The position numbers and the translations under genes are program-made. DNA of 64,000 nt, taken from Flammeovirgaceae bacterium UBA1842 (lineage in GTDB: Bacteria > Bacteroidota > Bacteroidia > Cytophagales > Cyclobacteriaceae). Shown here piece by piece: positions 27,882 to 35,781 of the stretch (positions are counted from its first letter, which is position 1; each line of letters starts with the position of its first letter). Location of the stretch: positions 62,001-126,000 of the forward strand of contig DDIU01000036.1 in assembly GCA_002338655.1 (NCBI GenBank), read 5' to 3'. The notes under the pieces are model-generated. The model saw only the letters and a program-made list of their open reading frames with translations, was not told the origin of the DNA and made no database searches.

Positions 27882-27884
27882 CCC

Positions 27885-28178
27885 ATGCTAATACGAACAG
27901 TAAGAATGACATTTCAGGAAGACAAAGTGGAAGATTTTCTAAAAGTCTTTAATGAGAGTAAAGAAAAAATCCGTCATTTTAAAGGCTGTCGGCACCTGGA
28001 ACTAAATAAAGATTACCATGCTGAAAATATTTTTTCAACTTACAGTATTTGGGAAGATGATGCGGCTTTAGACAATTATCGGCATTCAGAATTATTTGCA
28101 GGCGTATGGAAAAGCACCAAGGCTTTGTTTAAAGAGAAGCCCGTGGCCTTCTCTTCTGAGAAATATATTGAAGTTTGA
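27885..28178 (+). CDS. ABM-domain (dimeric alpha-beta barrel) protein
   Basis: A 97-residue ferredoxin-like protein of the antibiotic-biosynthesis-monooxygenase fold. Seen: MTFQEDKVEDFLKVFNESK, the CRHLELNKD strand, and SIWEDDAALDNYRHSELF, the standard order. Small members act as monooxygenases or quinol/heme-related enzymes; no specific substrate is suggested. The start lies three bases after a 13-copy heptamer repeat, leaving no usual ribosome binding site. Confidence 0.85.
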   Translation: MLIRTVRMTFQEDKVEDFLKVFNESKEKIRHFKGCRHLELNKDYHAENIFSTYSIWEDDAALDNYRHSELFAGVWKSTKALFKEKPVAFSSEKYIEV

Positions 28179-28246
28179 CTCTCCTGAACCTAACTCACCA
28201 AAAATAAATATTAGTCAAACCTTTGTTTTATGGTCATCGTACCATT

Positions 28247-28263
28247 ACTTTGTATTTCAAAGT
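28247..28263. promoter_or_regulatory. Palindromic operator 1 of winged-helix regulator
   Basis: ACTTTG-TATTT-CAAAGT is a perfect 6+6 palindrome with a 5-bp spacer, 9 bp before the ATG at 28273. Its left arm forms a -7-like element (TTACTTTG). The same palindrome recurs before creD (29255-29271), in the same locus as a winged-helix regulator gene. Confidence 0.75.
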
Positions 28264-28272
28264 ACTTTTAAT

Positions 28273-28917
28273 ATGGACTCTTCAAAACAATACCTTAGCG
28301 ACATCTCGGAGATAAAAAAAATGATGGAACGGTCCTCCCGTTTCATTTCTTTGAGTGGATTATCAGGAATATTTGCTGGTATCTATGCCCTTATTGGTGC
28401 ATTCTTGATCTATAATAGAATGTATACAAGTGATGAATTCTTCTATAAACGTACTTTCTCGAATTTGGCAATAAGTGATATCAATTATATGATTGTAGTG
28501 GCCATATCTGTATTGTTTTTGGCATTGGTAACAGGGATCATATTTACGACTAAAAATGCACGCAAACACGATCTTAAAATTTGGGATAACACTACCAAGC
28601 GAATGCTAATCAACTTGATGATTCCTTTGGCTGCTGGTGGCCTTATTTGTATCATGCTGATCAAGGGTCAATACTTCATTATGATAGCCCCTGCAACGCT
28701 TATTTTTTATGGGCTGGCACTTGTCAATGCAAGTCATTATACTTATCGCGACATTAGGTATCTGGGGCTTACGGAGTTATTTACTGGTCTGATTGCGTGT
28801 ATATATATTGGGTATGGTCTCTTATTTTGGGCTATAGGATTCGGAATACTTCATATTGTTTATGGAACACTCATGTATTTAAAATATGAGCGTAAAAGTT
28901 CCATAAGTAAAGGGTGA
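28273..28917 (+). CDS. Integral membrane protein paired with regulator
   Basis: The ATG at 28273 (MDSSKQYLSDISEIKKMMER) is chosen because the operator and promoter lie just upstream; earlier starts overlap the ABM gene. The 214-residue product has a short cytosolic N-terminus and about six hydrophobic segments, no known motif, and a Lys/Arg-rich end. It is followed after 3 bp by the winged-helix regulator gene. In Bacteroidota such a membrane protein-regulator-CreD set recurs, but its signal is unknown. Confidence 0.75.
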   Translation: MDSSKQYLSDISEIKKMMERSSRFISLSGLSGIFAGIYALIGAFLIYNRMYTSDEFFYKRTFSNLAISDINYMIVVAISVLFLALVTGIIFTTKNARKHDLKIWDNTTKRMLINLMIPLAAGGLICIMLIKGQYFIMIAPATLIFYGLALVNASHYTYRDIRYLGLTELFTGLIACIYIGYGLLFWAIGFGILHIVYGTLMYLKYERKSSISKG

Positions 28918-28920
28918 TTA

Positions 28921-29238
28921 ATGGCATCAGCTAATGATATGAAAAATCCGATAGACAAATTGAATAAAGCATTTGAAAGCCGTGTAAGGCTTGGCATAAT
29001 GTCTACCCTGTTGGTCAATGAGTACGTTGATTTTAATTCACTCAAAGACCTGCTCAATGTAACGGATGGTAACTTGGCCAGTCACTTAAAGTCATTGGAA
29101 CAATCGGAATACATCGAAATGAAAAAGGAATTTATAAATAGAAAACCAAACACTAAATATTATGTATCAACAAAAGGGAGACAGGCATTTAGCGAACACA
29201 TCAGTGCGCTAGAAGAATTAATCAAAAACAATAACTAA
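28921..29238 (+). CDS. Winged-helix transcriptional regulator
   Basis: A 105-residue ArsR/MarR-like DNA-binding protein. Seen: AFESRVRLGIMSTLL (first helices), DFNSLKDLLNVTDGNLASHLKSLEQ (recognition helix region, about residues 36-60), and the wing RKPNTKYYVSTKGRQAF. No metal-binding Cys motif is present. It lies between two genes whose starts carry the same palindrome ACTTTG-N5-CAAAGT, and is most simply the regulator of both, hence of itself. Confidence 0.88.
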   Translation: MASANDMKNPIDKLNKAFESRVRLGIMSTLLVNEYVDFNSLKDLLNVTDGNLASHLKSLEQSEYIEMKKEFINRKPNTKYYVSTKGRQAFSEHISALEELIKNNN

Positions 29239-29254
29239 AAAAATTTATTCATTC

Positions 29255-29271
29255 ACTTTGTTATTCAAAGT
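29255..29271. promoter_or_regulatory. Palindromic operator 2, upstream of creD
   Basis: ACTTTG-TTATT-CAAAGT, same arms and spacing as 28247-28263, followed by TACTTTTAA in both. It lies 18 bp before the creD ATG and overlaps a -7-like TCACTTTG. Confidence 0.75.
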
Positions 29272-29289
29272 ACTTTTAAAACTTAAATT

Positions 29290-30654
29290 ATGGAACAAAA
29301 TACACTTATCGACAATGTAGGAAGCTGGATTAAGAATTCAGTGACGCTCAAACTAATCACAATCACCATTTTAATGCTCCTATTACTCATCCCAAATTCA
29401 ATGGTTGATTCAATAATTGTTGAACGTGAATCGCTCAGTGCGCAAACCAATACAGAGGTAAGCTCCAAATGGGCTGGAAGCCAGCAGATAAATGGACCAA
29501 TATTGACGATCCCTGTTGTATATGAGTATGAAGATGAAATTAAGGAAAAGAAGACCCTGATACGCCACACACAATATTATCATCTATTACCGCAAAACCT
29601 TAAAATTGATGGAGAAGTAAAACCACTTAAACTTAAACGAGGCATTTATGAAGTCATCGTTTACAAATCTAATTTATCACTCTCTGGCAATTTCAATATG
29701 GTGCAGCTGGATGCTGACAGAAAAATAGATCATACCAATTTGAAAGAGATAAAGTATGACCAGGCTTTCTTAACTATTGGTATCTCAGACCTACGGGGCA
29801 TTAAAGATGAACTTACGGTAAATTGGAACGGTCAAAAACTGGAAGCCAAACCTGGCACATTGTTGAGCTCAATGGTTCCAACAGGGGTTACTATTGAACT
29901 GCCAAGTATTGAAGATAATTTGGAATCAGTTATCCATTTTGATTTCGATCTAGCACTTCAGGGCAGTAAGGACGTATCATTTGTGCCTCTCGGCAATACT
30001 ACAGAAGTGGCTTTAAGGTCGAATTGGAGCTCCCCGAGTTTCAATGGGAATTTTCTACCAGATTCCAGAGAGGTTTCTGAGACTGGTTTTATTGCCAAAT
30101 GGAAAATCCTTCAATTGAATAGAAATATACCTCAAACTTGGACTGGACTGACCCAGAGACAAAATATGAGTGAGGCTACTTTTGGCGTCACCCTAATGTC
30201 TTCCGTGGACGATTATAAAAAATCGGTAAGGTCATCCAAATATGCCGTAATGACCATTGCACTTACCTTTCTCATATTTTTTCTAGTCGAGATACTTAAC
30301 AAGCGTAAAATACATCCCTTTCAATACGCACTCGTAGGGCTGGCGTTGTGTTTGTTTTACGTTTTGCTTGTTTCCATTTCCGAGCAGGTGAATTTCAATT
30401 TCGCCTATGGTATTTCTTCCTTTACAATAATAACTATGATCAGCTTATACGCATTGAGTGTATTCAAATCTAAGCGATTGACACTTGTATTGGTCGGGAC
30501 TTTGTTAGGGATTTATGGGTTTTTGTTCGTAACCCTTCAACTGGTTGATTATGCCTTGTTGATTGGAAGTTTGGGGCTGGTCTTGATATTGGGATTGACG
30601 ATGTACTTCACGCGAAATATCAATTGGTACAAGCTGCATACGGCCACAGAATAA
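29290..30654 (+). CDS. creD: Inner-membrane protein CreD
   Basis: A 454-residue CreD-family protein. Seen: an N-terminal membrane segment (about residues 18-40), a large exposed domain (about 45-310) with SQQINGPILTIPVVYEYE and FLIFFLVE following, then five or six C-terminal helices. CreD is linked to envelope stress and beta-lactam response in Proteobacteria, under CreBC; here control by the adjacent winged-helix regulator is suggested by the shared palindrome. Followed by a strong terminator. Confidence 0.93.
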   Translation: MEQNTLIDNVGSWIKNSVTLKLITITILMLLLLIPNSMVDSIIVERESLSAQTNTEVSSKWAGSQQINGPILTIPVVYEYEDEIKEKKTLIRHTQYYHLLPQNLKIDGEVKPLKLKRGIYEVIVYKSNLSLSGNFNMVQLDADRKIDHTNLKEIKYDQAFLTIGISDLRGIKDELTVNWNGQKLEAKPGTLLSSMVPTGVTIELPSIEDNLESVIHFDFDLALQGSKDVSFVPLGNTTEVALRSNWSSPSFNGNFLPDSREVSETGFIAKWKILQLNRNIPQTWTGLTQRQNMSEATFGVTLMSSVDDYKKSVRSSKYAVMTIALTFLIFFLVEILNKRKIHPFQYALVGLALCLFYVLLVSISEQVNFNFAYGISSFTIITMISLYALSVFKSKRLTLVLVGTLLGIYGFLFVTLQLVDYALLIGSLGLVLILGLTMYFTRNINWYKLHTATE

Positions 30655-30660
30655 ATGTGC

Positions 30661-30699
30661 ATCCCCATGTTCTTGTGTCGAACATGGGGATTAATTTTT
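30661..30699 (+). terminator. Terminator of creD
   Basis: A perfect 12-bp stem ATCCCCATGTTC / GAACATGGGGAT with a 7-base loop, followed by TAATTTTTA, six bases after the creD stop. Confidence 0.9.
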
Positions 30700-30782
30700 A
30701 ACGGTAATAAAGTGAAGCGACATATGTAAATATAATGAAGCTGTATATTGCTTAATATTGAATCATTAATCATATTTGCAAC

Positions 30783-30808
30783 CCTGTCAACGCCAAGGCT
30801 CTGACAGG
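30783..30808. other. Small hairpin in tRNA-Leu leader
   Basis: CCTGTCA (30783-30789) and TGACAGG (30802-30808) form a perfect 7-bp stem just downstream of a -7-like CATATTTG and about 35 bp before the tRNA. It probably lies in the 5' leader removed during tRNA processing. Confidence 0.4.
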
Positions 30809-30841
30809 CAAGCCGATTTCATCAAAAAAATCATAAAACAT

Positions 30842-30923
30842 GCCCAGGTGGCGGAATCGGTAGACGCGTTGGTCTCAAACACCAATGTCTTCGGACGTGC
30901 CGGTTCGACTCCGGCCCTGGGTA
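30842..30923 (+). tRNA. tRNA-Leu (anticodon CAA)
   Basis: An 82-nt gene with a 7-bp acceptor stem (GCCCAGG / CCTGGGT, G-T at the first pair), D arm, anticodon arm TTGGT-CTCAAAC-ACCAA giving anticodon CAA (reads UUG), a long variable arm (TGTCTTCGGACGT) typical of a class II tRNA, and T arm GCCGG-TTCGACT-CCGGC. CCA is not encoded. The terminator follows directly at 30931. Confidence 0.96.
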
Positions 30924-31495
30924 CTCTTAAGGCCAGCTTTTAGCTGGCCTTTTTTATTGCACAACTTTAATGGGCCGGAGGAGAAGTTTATCCCGATGAG
31001 AGAAGCGAGATCGGGAACGATGGCCCAGGGTACTCTTAAAGGTCAGCTTTTTAGCTGACCTTTTTTTATTGCACGTCTTTCATGGGCCGGAGGAGAAGTT
31101 TATCCCGATGAGAGAAGCGAATCGGGAACGATGACCCTGGGTACTCTTAAGGCCAGCTTTTAGCTGGCTTTTTTATTGCACAACTTTAATGGGCCGGAGG
31201 AGAAGTTTATCCCGATGAGCGTAGCGAGATCGGGAACGATGGCCCTGGGTACTCTTAAGGCCAGCTTTTAGCTGGCCTTTTTTATTGCACAACTTTAATG
31301 AGCCGGAGGAGAAGTTTATCCCGATGAGCGTAGCGAGATCGGGAACGATGGCCCTGGGTACTCTTAAAGGTCAGCATTATTTTGCTGACCTTTTTTTATT
31401 GCACATCTTTCATGGGCCGGAGGAGAAGTTTATCCCGATGAGCGTAGCGAGGTCGGGAACGATGGCCCTGGGCACTCAAACCCTTTTTTTATTGT
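30915..31495. repeat. Tandem array of about 110-bp units starting in the tRNA 3' end
   Basis: Units begin at about 30915, 31024, 31135, 31243 and 31352, with a partial one at 31466 (spacing 108-114 bp). Each unit holds: the last bases of the tRNA (CCCTGGGTACTCTT or a variant), a terminator hairpin with T-run, a spacer TTGCAC(A/G)(A/T)CTTT, then GGGCCGGAGGAGAAGTTTAT, a second hairpin (TCCCGAT / ATCGGGA) and GGCCC pairing with the first GGGCC. Terminator stems covary between units: GGCCAGCT/AGCTGGCC, GGTCAGCT/AGCTGACC and GGTCAGCA/TGCTGACC. No genes are supported here. Confidence 0.9.
30931..30955 (+). terminator. Terminator of tRNA-Leu (first of the array)
   Basis: GGCCAGCT-TTT-AGCTGGCC followed by six T. 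The equivalent hairpin recurs in each later unit of the array with compensating base changes. Confidence 0.88.
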
Positions 31496-31555
31496 CAGTC
31501 TTTTGTGGATGAAATGGAAACACCTGCTAATTTAAACTTGTAAATGCACGGGCTT

Positions 31556-31918
31556 TTACTGCAAAATAATATCCCCGTCAATACTTAATTGGTTATGTAG
31601 TTTTCTTGCAACATCAAGGGTTATGTCTCTTTTGCCATTGAGATATTCGCTAATCCTGGTTTTTGGAACACCTAATTTTTCTGCCAAATCAGATTGTCTT
31701 AGTCCCATTTCATACATTTTTAATTTAATAACGTCCACAAGAGAGGGGGTCTCGATTTTGAAATGCTTGTCCTCATAATCTGCAACTAAATCTGAAAGCC
31801 TATCTAACATGACGAAATCAGGATTATCATAACTCTGATTGTCGCCAACTTTGATAATAAACTCCTCAATTAAATTGAGGGCCTTTTCATATTGTTCTTT
31901 CGTTTCTACTGTTTTCAT
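31556..31918 (-). CDS. higA: HigA-type antitoxin (XRE helix-turn-helix)
   Basis: A 120-residue antitoxin: an N-terminal toxin-binding part, then a C-terminal XRE HTH with MGLRQSDLAEKLGVPKTRIS (about residues 75-94) and EYLNGKRDITLDVA. It neutralises the HigB toxin encoded just upstream and, with it, represses the operon. Follows higB by 4 bp. The antitoxin comes second, the usual order in higBA. Confidence 0.93.
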   Translation of the reverse strand: MKTVETKEQYEKALNLIEEFIIKVGDNQSYDNPDFVMLDRLSDLVADYEDKHFKIETPSLVDVIKLKMYEMGLRQSDLAEKLGVPKTRISEYLNGKRDITLDVARKLHNQLSIDGDIILQ

Positions 31919-31922
31919 TTCA

Positions 31923-32216
31923 CTAAATGTTTTTCACGTCTATTCTACTATATTCAGCGTGAGTGCCAATCCAACGGATGTATATCTTTTTTGAAACATA
32001 TATTACGATCGCAACTAACCTAAAATCATTGCCTTTAATATTAAACACGACTCTATTGTTACCCACATAATCAGCATTTAAAAAGGATTGTTTTAACTCG
32101 TTGAATTTAGACCAATCAGCTTTAGAAACCTTCTTATACCATTCTTCTAACGCTGTTTTACTACTTGCATGATGTACATAATAATCAACAATCCTTTTTT
32201 TACTTACTACTCTCAT
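31923..32216 (-). CDS. higB: HigB-type mRNA interferase toxin
   Basis: A 97-residue RelE-superfamily toxin of the HigB_toxin family: starts MRVVSKKRIVDYYVHHAS, contains NNRVVFNIKGNDFRLVAIV and ends KKIYIRWIGTHAEYSRID, the family pattern with the basic/aromatic catalytic residues. HigB toxins cut mRNA on the ribosome. It is first in the operon and has a promoter with an overlapping palindrome upstream. Confidence 0.93.
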   Translation of the reverse strand: MRVVSKKRIVDYYVHHASSKTALEEWYKKVSKADWSKFNELKQSFLNADYVGNNRVVFNIKGNDFRLVAIVIYVSKKIYIRWIGTHAEYSRIDVKNI

Positions 32217-32224
32217 TGATGGTA

Positions 32225-32257
32225 CAAAGTTACATTATATGTAATCATGTAACAAAA
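32225..32257 (-). promoter_or_regulatory. higBA promoter with overlapping operator palindromes
   Basis: Read on the minus strand, TAACTTTG (32232-32225) is a consensus -7 box, with TTTG about 20 bp upstream as -33. TTACAT-TAT-ATGTAA (32230-32244) is a perfect palindrome overlapping the -7 box, and a third half-site ATGTAAC lies at 32247-32253. The -7 box ends 8 bp before the ATG, so the mRNA is near-leaderless. Likely site of HigA autoregulation. Confidence 0.75.
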
Positions 32258-32392
32258 AATATTATCAATAACTTTAGTACGGCATTATTGTGATCTTCAT
32301 TCTAAGTTGAAATATTGCAAATTTCCTCAAACGCTTAATCATACAGTGAATAACAAAGTGATGAAATAAGTTTATAACTCTTATTTTTATTT

Positions 32393-32695
32393 ATGATTTA
32401 TATCACACAACTGATTTTTGTTAAAAAAGGTAAAGAGAGTACCTTTTTAGAATTCGAAAATTTTGCCATCCCATTAATGGAGAAATACAATGGCAAAATG
32501 ATATACAGAATACGGCCTGAAAGAGAAGCTTATGTTTCAGCAACTGAAAAACTTCCTTATGAGATTCATTTTATATCCTTTGAGAGTGAGGACGATTTAA
32601 AAAATTTTATGGAAGACGATAGTCGCCTCAACTATATTCATTTAAAAGAAGAGTCTATATCTTCAACATTTTTAGTAAAAGGAATGAAAATGTGA
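32393..32695 (+). CDS. DUF1330-like dimeric alpha-beta barrel protein
   Basis: A 100-residue protein with the beta-alpha-beta-beta-alpha-beta order of ferredoxin-like dimeric barrels: IYITQLIFVKKGKESTFLEF, a MIYRIRPEREAYV strand, LPYEIHFISFESEDDLKNF and a C-terminal STFLVKGMKM. The pattern is closest to DUF1330, whose biochemical role is unknown. It stands alone between higB and the helicase gene. Confidence 0.6.
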   Translation: MIYITQLIFVKKGKESTFLEFENFAIPLMEKYNGKMIYRIRPEREAYVSATEKLPYEIHFISFESEDDLKNFMEDDSRLNYIHLKEESISSTFLVKGMKM

Positions 32696-32746
32696 AATTC
32701 TCCTGAATTCGTTGATTTTATAAGCTTCTTCATTATGTTTTCAGAA

Positions 32747-32773
32747 TTGCTTAGAAAGCGTTCATTACCTTTG
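32747..32773 (+). promoter_or_regulatory. Promoter of DEAD-box helicase gene
   Basis: TTG at 32747-32749 and TACCTTTG at 32766-32773, 16 bp apart, about 47 bp before the ATG. It fits the Bacteroidota -33/-7 pattern. Confidence 0.55.
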
Positions 32774-32820
32774 TGCAATAATTTATTAAACACCATCACT
32801 AGACCGGCAAGCCTGTAACC

Positions 32821-34056
32821 ATGAAATTTGAAGACTACTATATTGATAAGGGGATAAAAACAAGCATCTCAAAGCTTGGCTACAAGAAACCTACGGACAT
32901 TCAATATAAGGCCATACCCAATATACTGAAAGGTGAGGACGTGCTAGCCATAGCCCAAACAGGTACGGGTAAAACGGCTGCTTTTGCCATCCCAATACTG
33001 CACATCTTACAAGAGCGCAAGATAACAAAACGACCTGATGGCGTTAAATGCCTGATCATGGCTCCTACCCATGAGCTTGCGCAGCAAATACATGGAGTGT
33101 TTAAAACATTGGGGCAGCATACAAGGGTAGTATCGTATTGCGTTCATGGTGGAGTAGAACGTGACCCACAAGTGGAAATGCTCAATAAGGGGGTTGACGT
33201 TTTAATTGCAACGCCCGGGAGGTTAGCTGACTTAGTTAAAAGACGGCAGCTCGACTTACATAGAGTTGAGATACTCGTATTGGATGAAGCAGATCATATG
33301 TTGGATTTAGGCTTTATTGACGACATGCGAGCACTCATGCGTCACCTTCCAAGAAAACGCCAGACACTTTTCTTCTCGGCTACCATAAATGAAAGTATCA
33401 AAGACTTGGCCTATTCACTGGTCACCAATGCCATTAGAATCCAGATTTCACCGAAAGATCCAGTGGCTAAGAACATAGAGCATGGCGTGGCTTATGTTGA
33501 GATGGACGACAAGCGGTACTTCCTTGAAAATTTGGTAAAATCCCATGCAGATAAAAAAATATTAGTATTTGTACGTACCAAAGTAAGGGCCGAAAGGGTA
33601 AAGAAAGCAATGGAGCGATGTGACGTGGTCACCGATACCATTCACAGCGATAAACTTCAAGAAGAACGCGAAGCCACCATGAAAGATTTCAGAAGTGGAA
33701 ACCTCAAGATTCTGATCGCCACCGATGTAAGTGCCAGAGGTATTGACATACCTAATGTGGAGCTGGTGATTAATTATGACTTACCGGATAGTAGTGAAAA
33801 CTATATACACCGAGTAGGTAGAACTGGTAGGGGAAGCCAAAAAGGCCAGGCCGTTTCTTTTTGTAGTACTGAAGAAATAGAGCAGCTTGAGCTAATCGAA
33901 ACCAATCTTGGTAAACCCGTTAAGAAAATGGATATTTCAGGCTCAGACTACCAAACAATTCTCGACTTATCGGAAGAAAAACTAACCGACTGGAAAGGGT
34001 TGATGAAGGAGCATGAGATCCAAACCAAACAGAAAAAACGAAAAGGGAAGAAATAG
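32821..34056 (+). CDS. DEAD-box RNA helicase (RhlE-like)
   Basis: A 411-residue ATP-dependent RNA helicase. Seen: Q-motif region KKPTDIQYKAIP, Walker A AIAQTGTGKTAAF, motif Ia as PTHELAQQI (His where Arg is usual in PTRELA), TPGRLADL, DEADHMLDLGF, SATI for SAT, ATDVSARGIDIP and HRVGRTGR. The C-terminus is short and basic (KQKKRKGKK), without the long RGG or dbpA-type tail. Likely in ribosome assembly or RNA decay. Single gene with its own promoter. Confidence 0.94.
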   Translation: MKFEDYYIDKGIKTSISKLGYKKPTDIQYKAIPNILKGEDVLAIAQTGTGKTAAFAIPILHILQERKITKRPDGVKCLIMAPTHELAQQIHGVFKTLGQHTRVVSYCVHGGVERDPQVEMLNKGVDVLIATPGRLADLVKRRQLDLHRVEILVLDEADHMLDLGFIDDMRALMRHLPRKRQTLFFSATINESIKDLAYSLVTNAIRIQISPKDPVAKNIEHGVAYVEMDDKRYFLENLVKSHADKKILVFVRTKVRAERVKKAMERCDVVTDTIHSDKLQEEREATMKDFRSGNLKILIATDVSARGIDIPNVELVINYDLPDSSENYIHRVGRTGRGSQKGQAVSFCSTEEIEQLELIETNLGKPVKKMDISGSDYQTILDLSEEKLTDWKGLMKEHEIQTKQKKRKGKK

Positions 34057-34178
34057 TATCCAGTTAATCAATCATCATTACCAAATAAGTGTCGTCTTAT
34101 TCAATTATACTAGGCCTGCGTTTAGATGTCTGATTAAAAAACCTAACCAACTTTATCGGAATTAACTAAATTCGATTT

Positions 34179-35204
34179 ATGAGAAATCTTATTCTTTCAT
34201 TAGCTACAATTTTACTATTCAATTGCTGCCAGCATAAAAATAATAACAATGAATCTGTAACAAAGGGCATAACTAAAATCGCTTTTGGTTCCTGTTCGCA
34301 TCAGCAAGATAGTGTTCAACTGTGGCCTGAGATAACAGCCGAAAATCCAGATATCATGGTACTTACAGGTGATAATATATATGGTGATACACAAGATATG
34401 GCCAAGCTAAAAAAGATGTATGATCTGCAAAAAAATAGGGCCTCCTATCAGCAATTACTTAAAAAAACCAAGGTAATTGGTGTTTGGGACGATCATGATT
34501 ATGGTGTAAATGACGGGGGTAAGCATTATACCAATAAAGATAGCAGCAAATACTTGATGCTTGATTTTTTTGATGTCCCAATTAATGACCCGGTAAGAAA
34601 CCGCCAAGGAGTATATAGCTCCCATACATTGAATAACGGAGATCATTCCGTTAAAATCATACTGTTAGACACCCGATATTTTAGGGATACATTGAAAATA
34701 GATACCACGGGTAAAAGCAGGTACATTATCAATGAACATGGGGATATATTGGGTGAGGAACAATGGAAATGGTTGGAGAATGAGCTTAAAAACAGTACTG
34801 CCGATGTCAATATTATTGGTAGCAGTATCCAGGTATTGGCTGAGGAACAAATTTTTGAAAAATGGGCGAATTTCCCTGTAGCCAGAAAAAAATTATTAGG
34901 CCTTATTAATGATATTAACCCGAAAAACACGGTCATTATCAGTGGTGATCGTCATATCGCTGAGATTTCATCAATTATGCTGGATAATCTTGATTATCCA
35001 CTGTACGACTTCACCTCTAGTGGACTTACACACACTTGGGCAGAACCATGGGCAGAACAGAACAGGTACCGAATAGGAAAGCTTATAAACGAAAAAAACT
35101 ACGGTATAATAAATATCAACTGGGAAGACAGCTCAATGACCTTTGAAGTAAAAGGCAATGATCAAGAAACTTATTACCAATTAAAAGTCCCAATTAAACT
35201 ATAA
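34179..35204 (+). CDS. PhoD-like phosphodiesterase/alkaline phosphatase lipoprotein
   Basis: A 341-residue predicted lipoprotein (signal ending LLFNCC) of the PhoD-like metallophosphatase fold. Seen: metal ligands in GSCSHQ, VLTGDNIYGDT, GVWDDHDYGVND and VIISGDRHIAEIS, in family order. Such enzymes hydrolyse phosphodiesters at the cell surface. The substrate is not known. It stands alone; no Pho-box is recognised upstream. Confidence 0.88.
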   Translation: MRNLILSLATILLFNCCQHKNNNNESVTKGITKIAFGSCSHQQDSVQLWPEITAENPDIMVLTGDNIYGDTQDMAKLKKMYDLQKNRASYQQLLKKTKVIGVWDDHDYGVNDGGKHYTNKDSSKYLMLDFFDVPINDPVRNRQGVYSSHTLNNGDHSVKIILLDTRYFRDTLKIDTTGKSRYIINEHGDILGEEQWKWLENELKNSTADVNIIGSSIQVLAEEQIFEKWANFPVARKKLLGLINDINPKNTVIISGDRHIAEISSIMLDNLDYPLYDFTSSGLTHTWAEPWAEQNRYRIGKLINEKNYGIININWEDSSMTFEVKGNDQETYYQLKVPIKL

Positions 35205-35270
35205 GGTCAGATTAAATCATTTATAATTGGATGTTTTTGAGTAAAATTTAATTTTATTGAACAATACTCT

Positions 35271-35278
35271 TAACTTTG
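35271..35278 (+). promoter_or_regulatory. -7 box upstream of small secreted protein gene
   Basis: TAACTTTG, 14 bp before the ATG at 35293. No good -33 TTG at normal spacing is seen. Confidence 0.45.
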
Positions 35279-35292
35279 CGTTTCTATTCAGA

Positions 35293-35661
35293 ATGAGTAT
35301 TAAAAATTCCATATCATTTAAGATCATTGCCCTATTTATGGGCTTACAGGTGTTCAATATTAGCCTGAACCAAAGTGATTTTCTCCTTGGTAAAATGGGA
35401 AATGGGATTGTCTATGTAAATGAAATGGAGACAGTGGTTGAATTCATCGTTGAATTCTGTATTACGGGAAATGATGTATTTCCTGAAACACAGGTGCCTG
35501 GAGGAACATTGATTTTCGAAGAAGAAGAAACCCACCATTCAGAAACCGGGATTAGCTTATTTACTCTTTATAACCCTGATCATCTTTATATCAATCACTT
35601 CTCACATCAGATGTGGAGTGAACCCAGTAGTGATGTCACTACACCCCCTCCCCGAGCTTAG
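35293..35661 (+). CDS. Small exported protein of unknown function
   Basis: A 122-residue protein from the ATG at 35293. It has an N-terminal hydrophobic stretch (KIIALFMGLQVFNISL), then a mostly polar region with acidic patch FEEEETHHSE and a Ser/Pro-rich end. No family is recognised. It precedes the SulP gene by 120 bp in the same direction and may be transcribed with it. The His- and Glu-rich segment could bind metal, but this is speculation. Confidence 0.55.
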   Translation: MSIKNSISFKIIALFMGLQVFNISLNQSDFLLGKMGNGIVYVNEMETVVEFIVEFCITGNDVFPETQVPGGTLIFEEEETHHSETGISLFTLYNPDHLYINHFSHQMWSEPSSDVTTPPPRA

Positions 35662-35781
35662 CTTGAAATACTAAATATTGCTCTTGTAATCGTGTTAATG
35701 GAATTTACTCTTTAAAAACACGGCTACAACAATCATCCTATTGATCATAAATAATTTCAAAAAGCATAACATTAATAACAT

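Noticed and set aside
28096..28272. Extended N-terminus of the membrane protein overlapping the ABM gene
   Set aside because: The extension is a shadow of the ABM reading frame, and promoter and operator lie just before the ATG at 28273.
30915..31495. CRISPR array
   Set aside because: Whole 110-bp units repeat without unique spacers, and no cas genes are in the window.
30915..31495. Several tandem tRNA genes
   Set aside because: Only the first unit has a full cloverleaf; later units keep just the last bases of the acceptor end.
31285..31512. 75-codon ORF with repeated KFIPMSVARSGTMALGT segments
   Set aside because: It is only a translation of the tandem hairpin repeats after tRNA-Leu; the repeats preserve base pairing, not the frame, and contain terminators.
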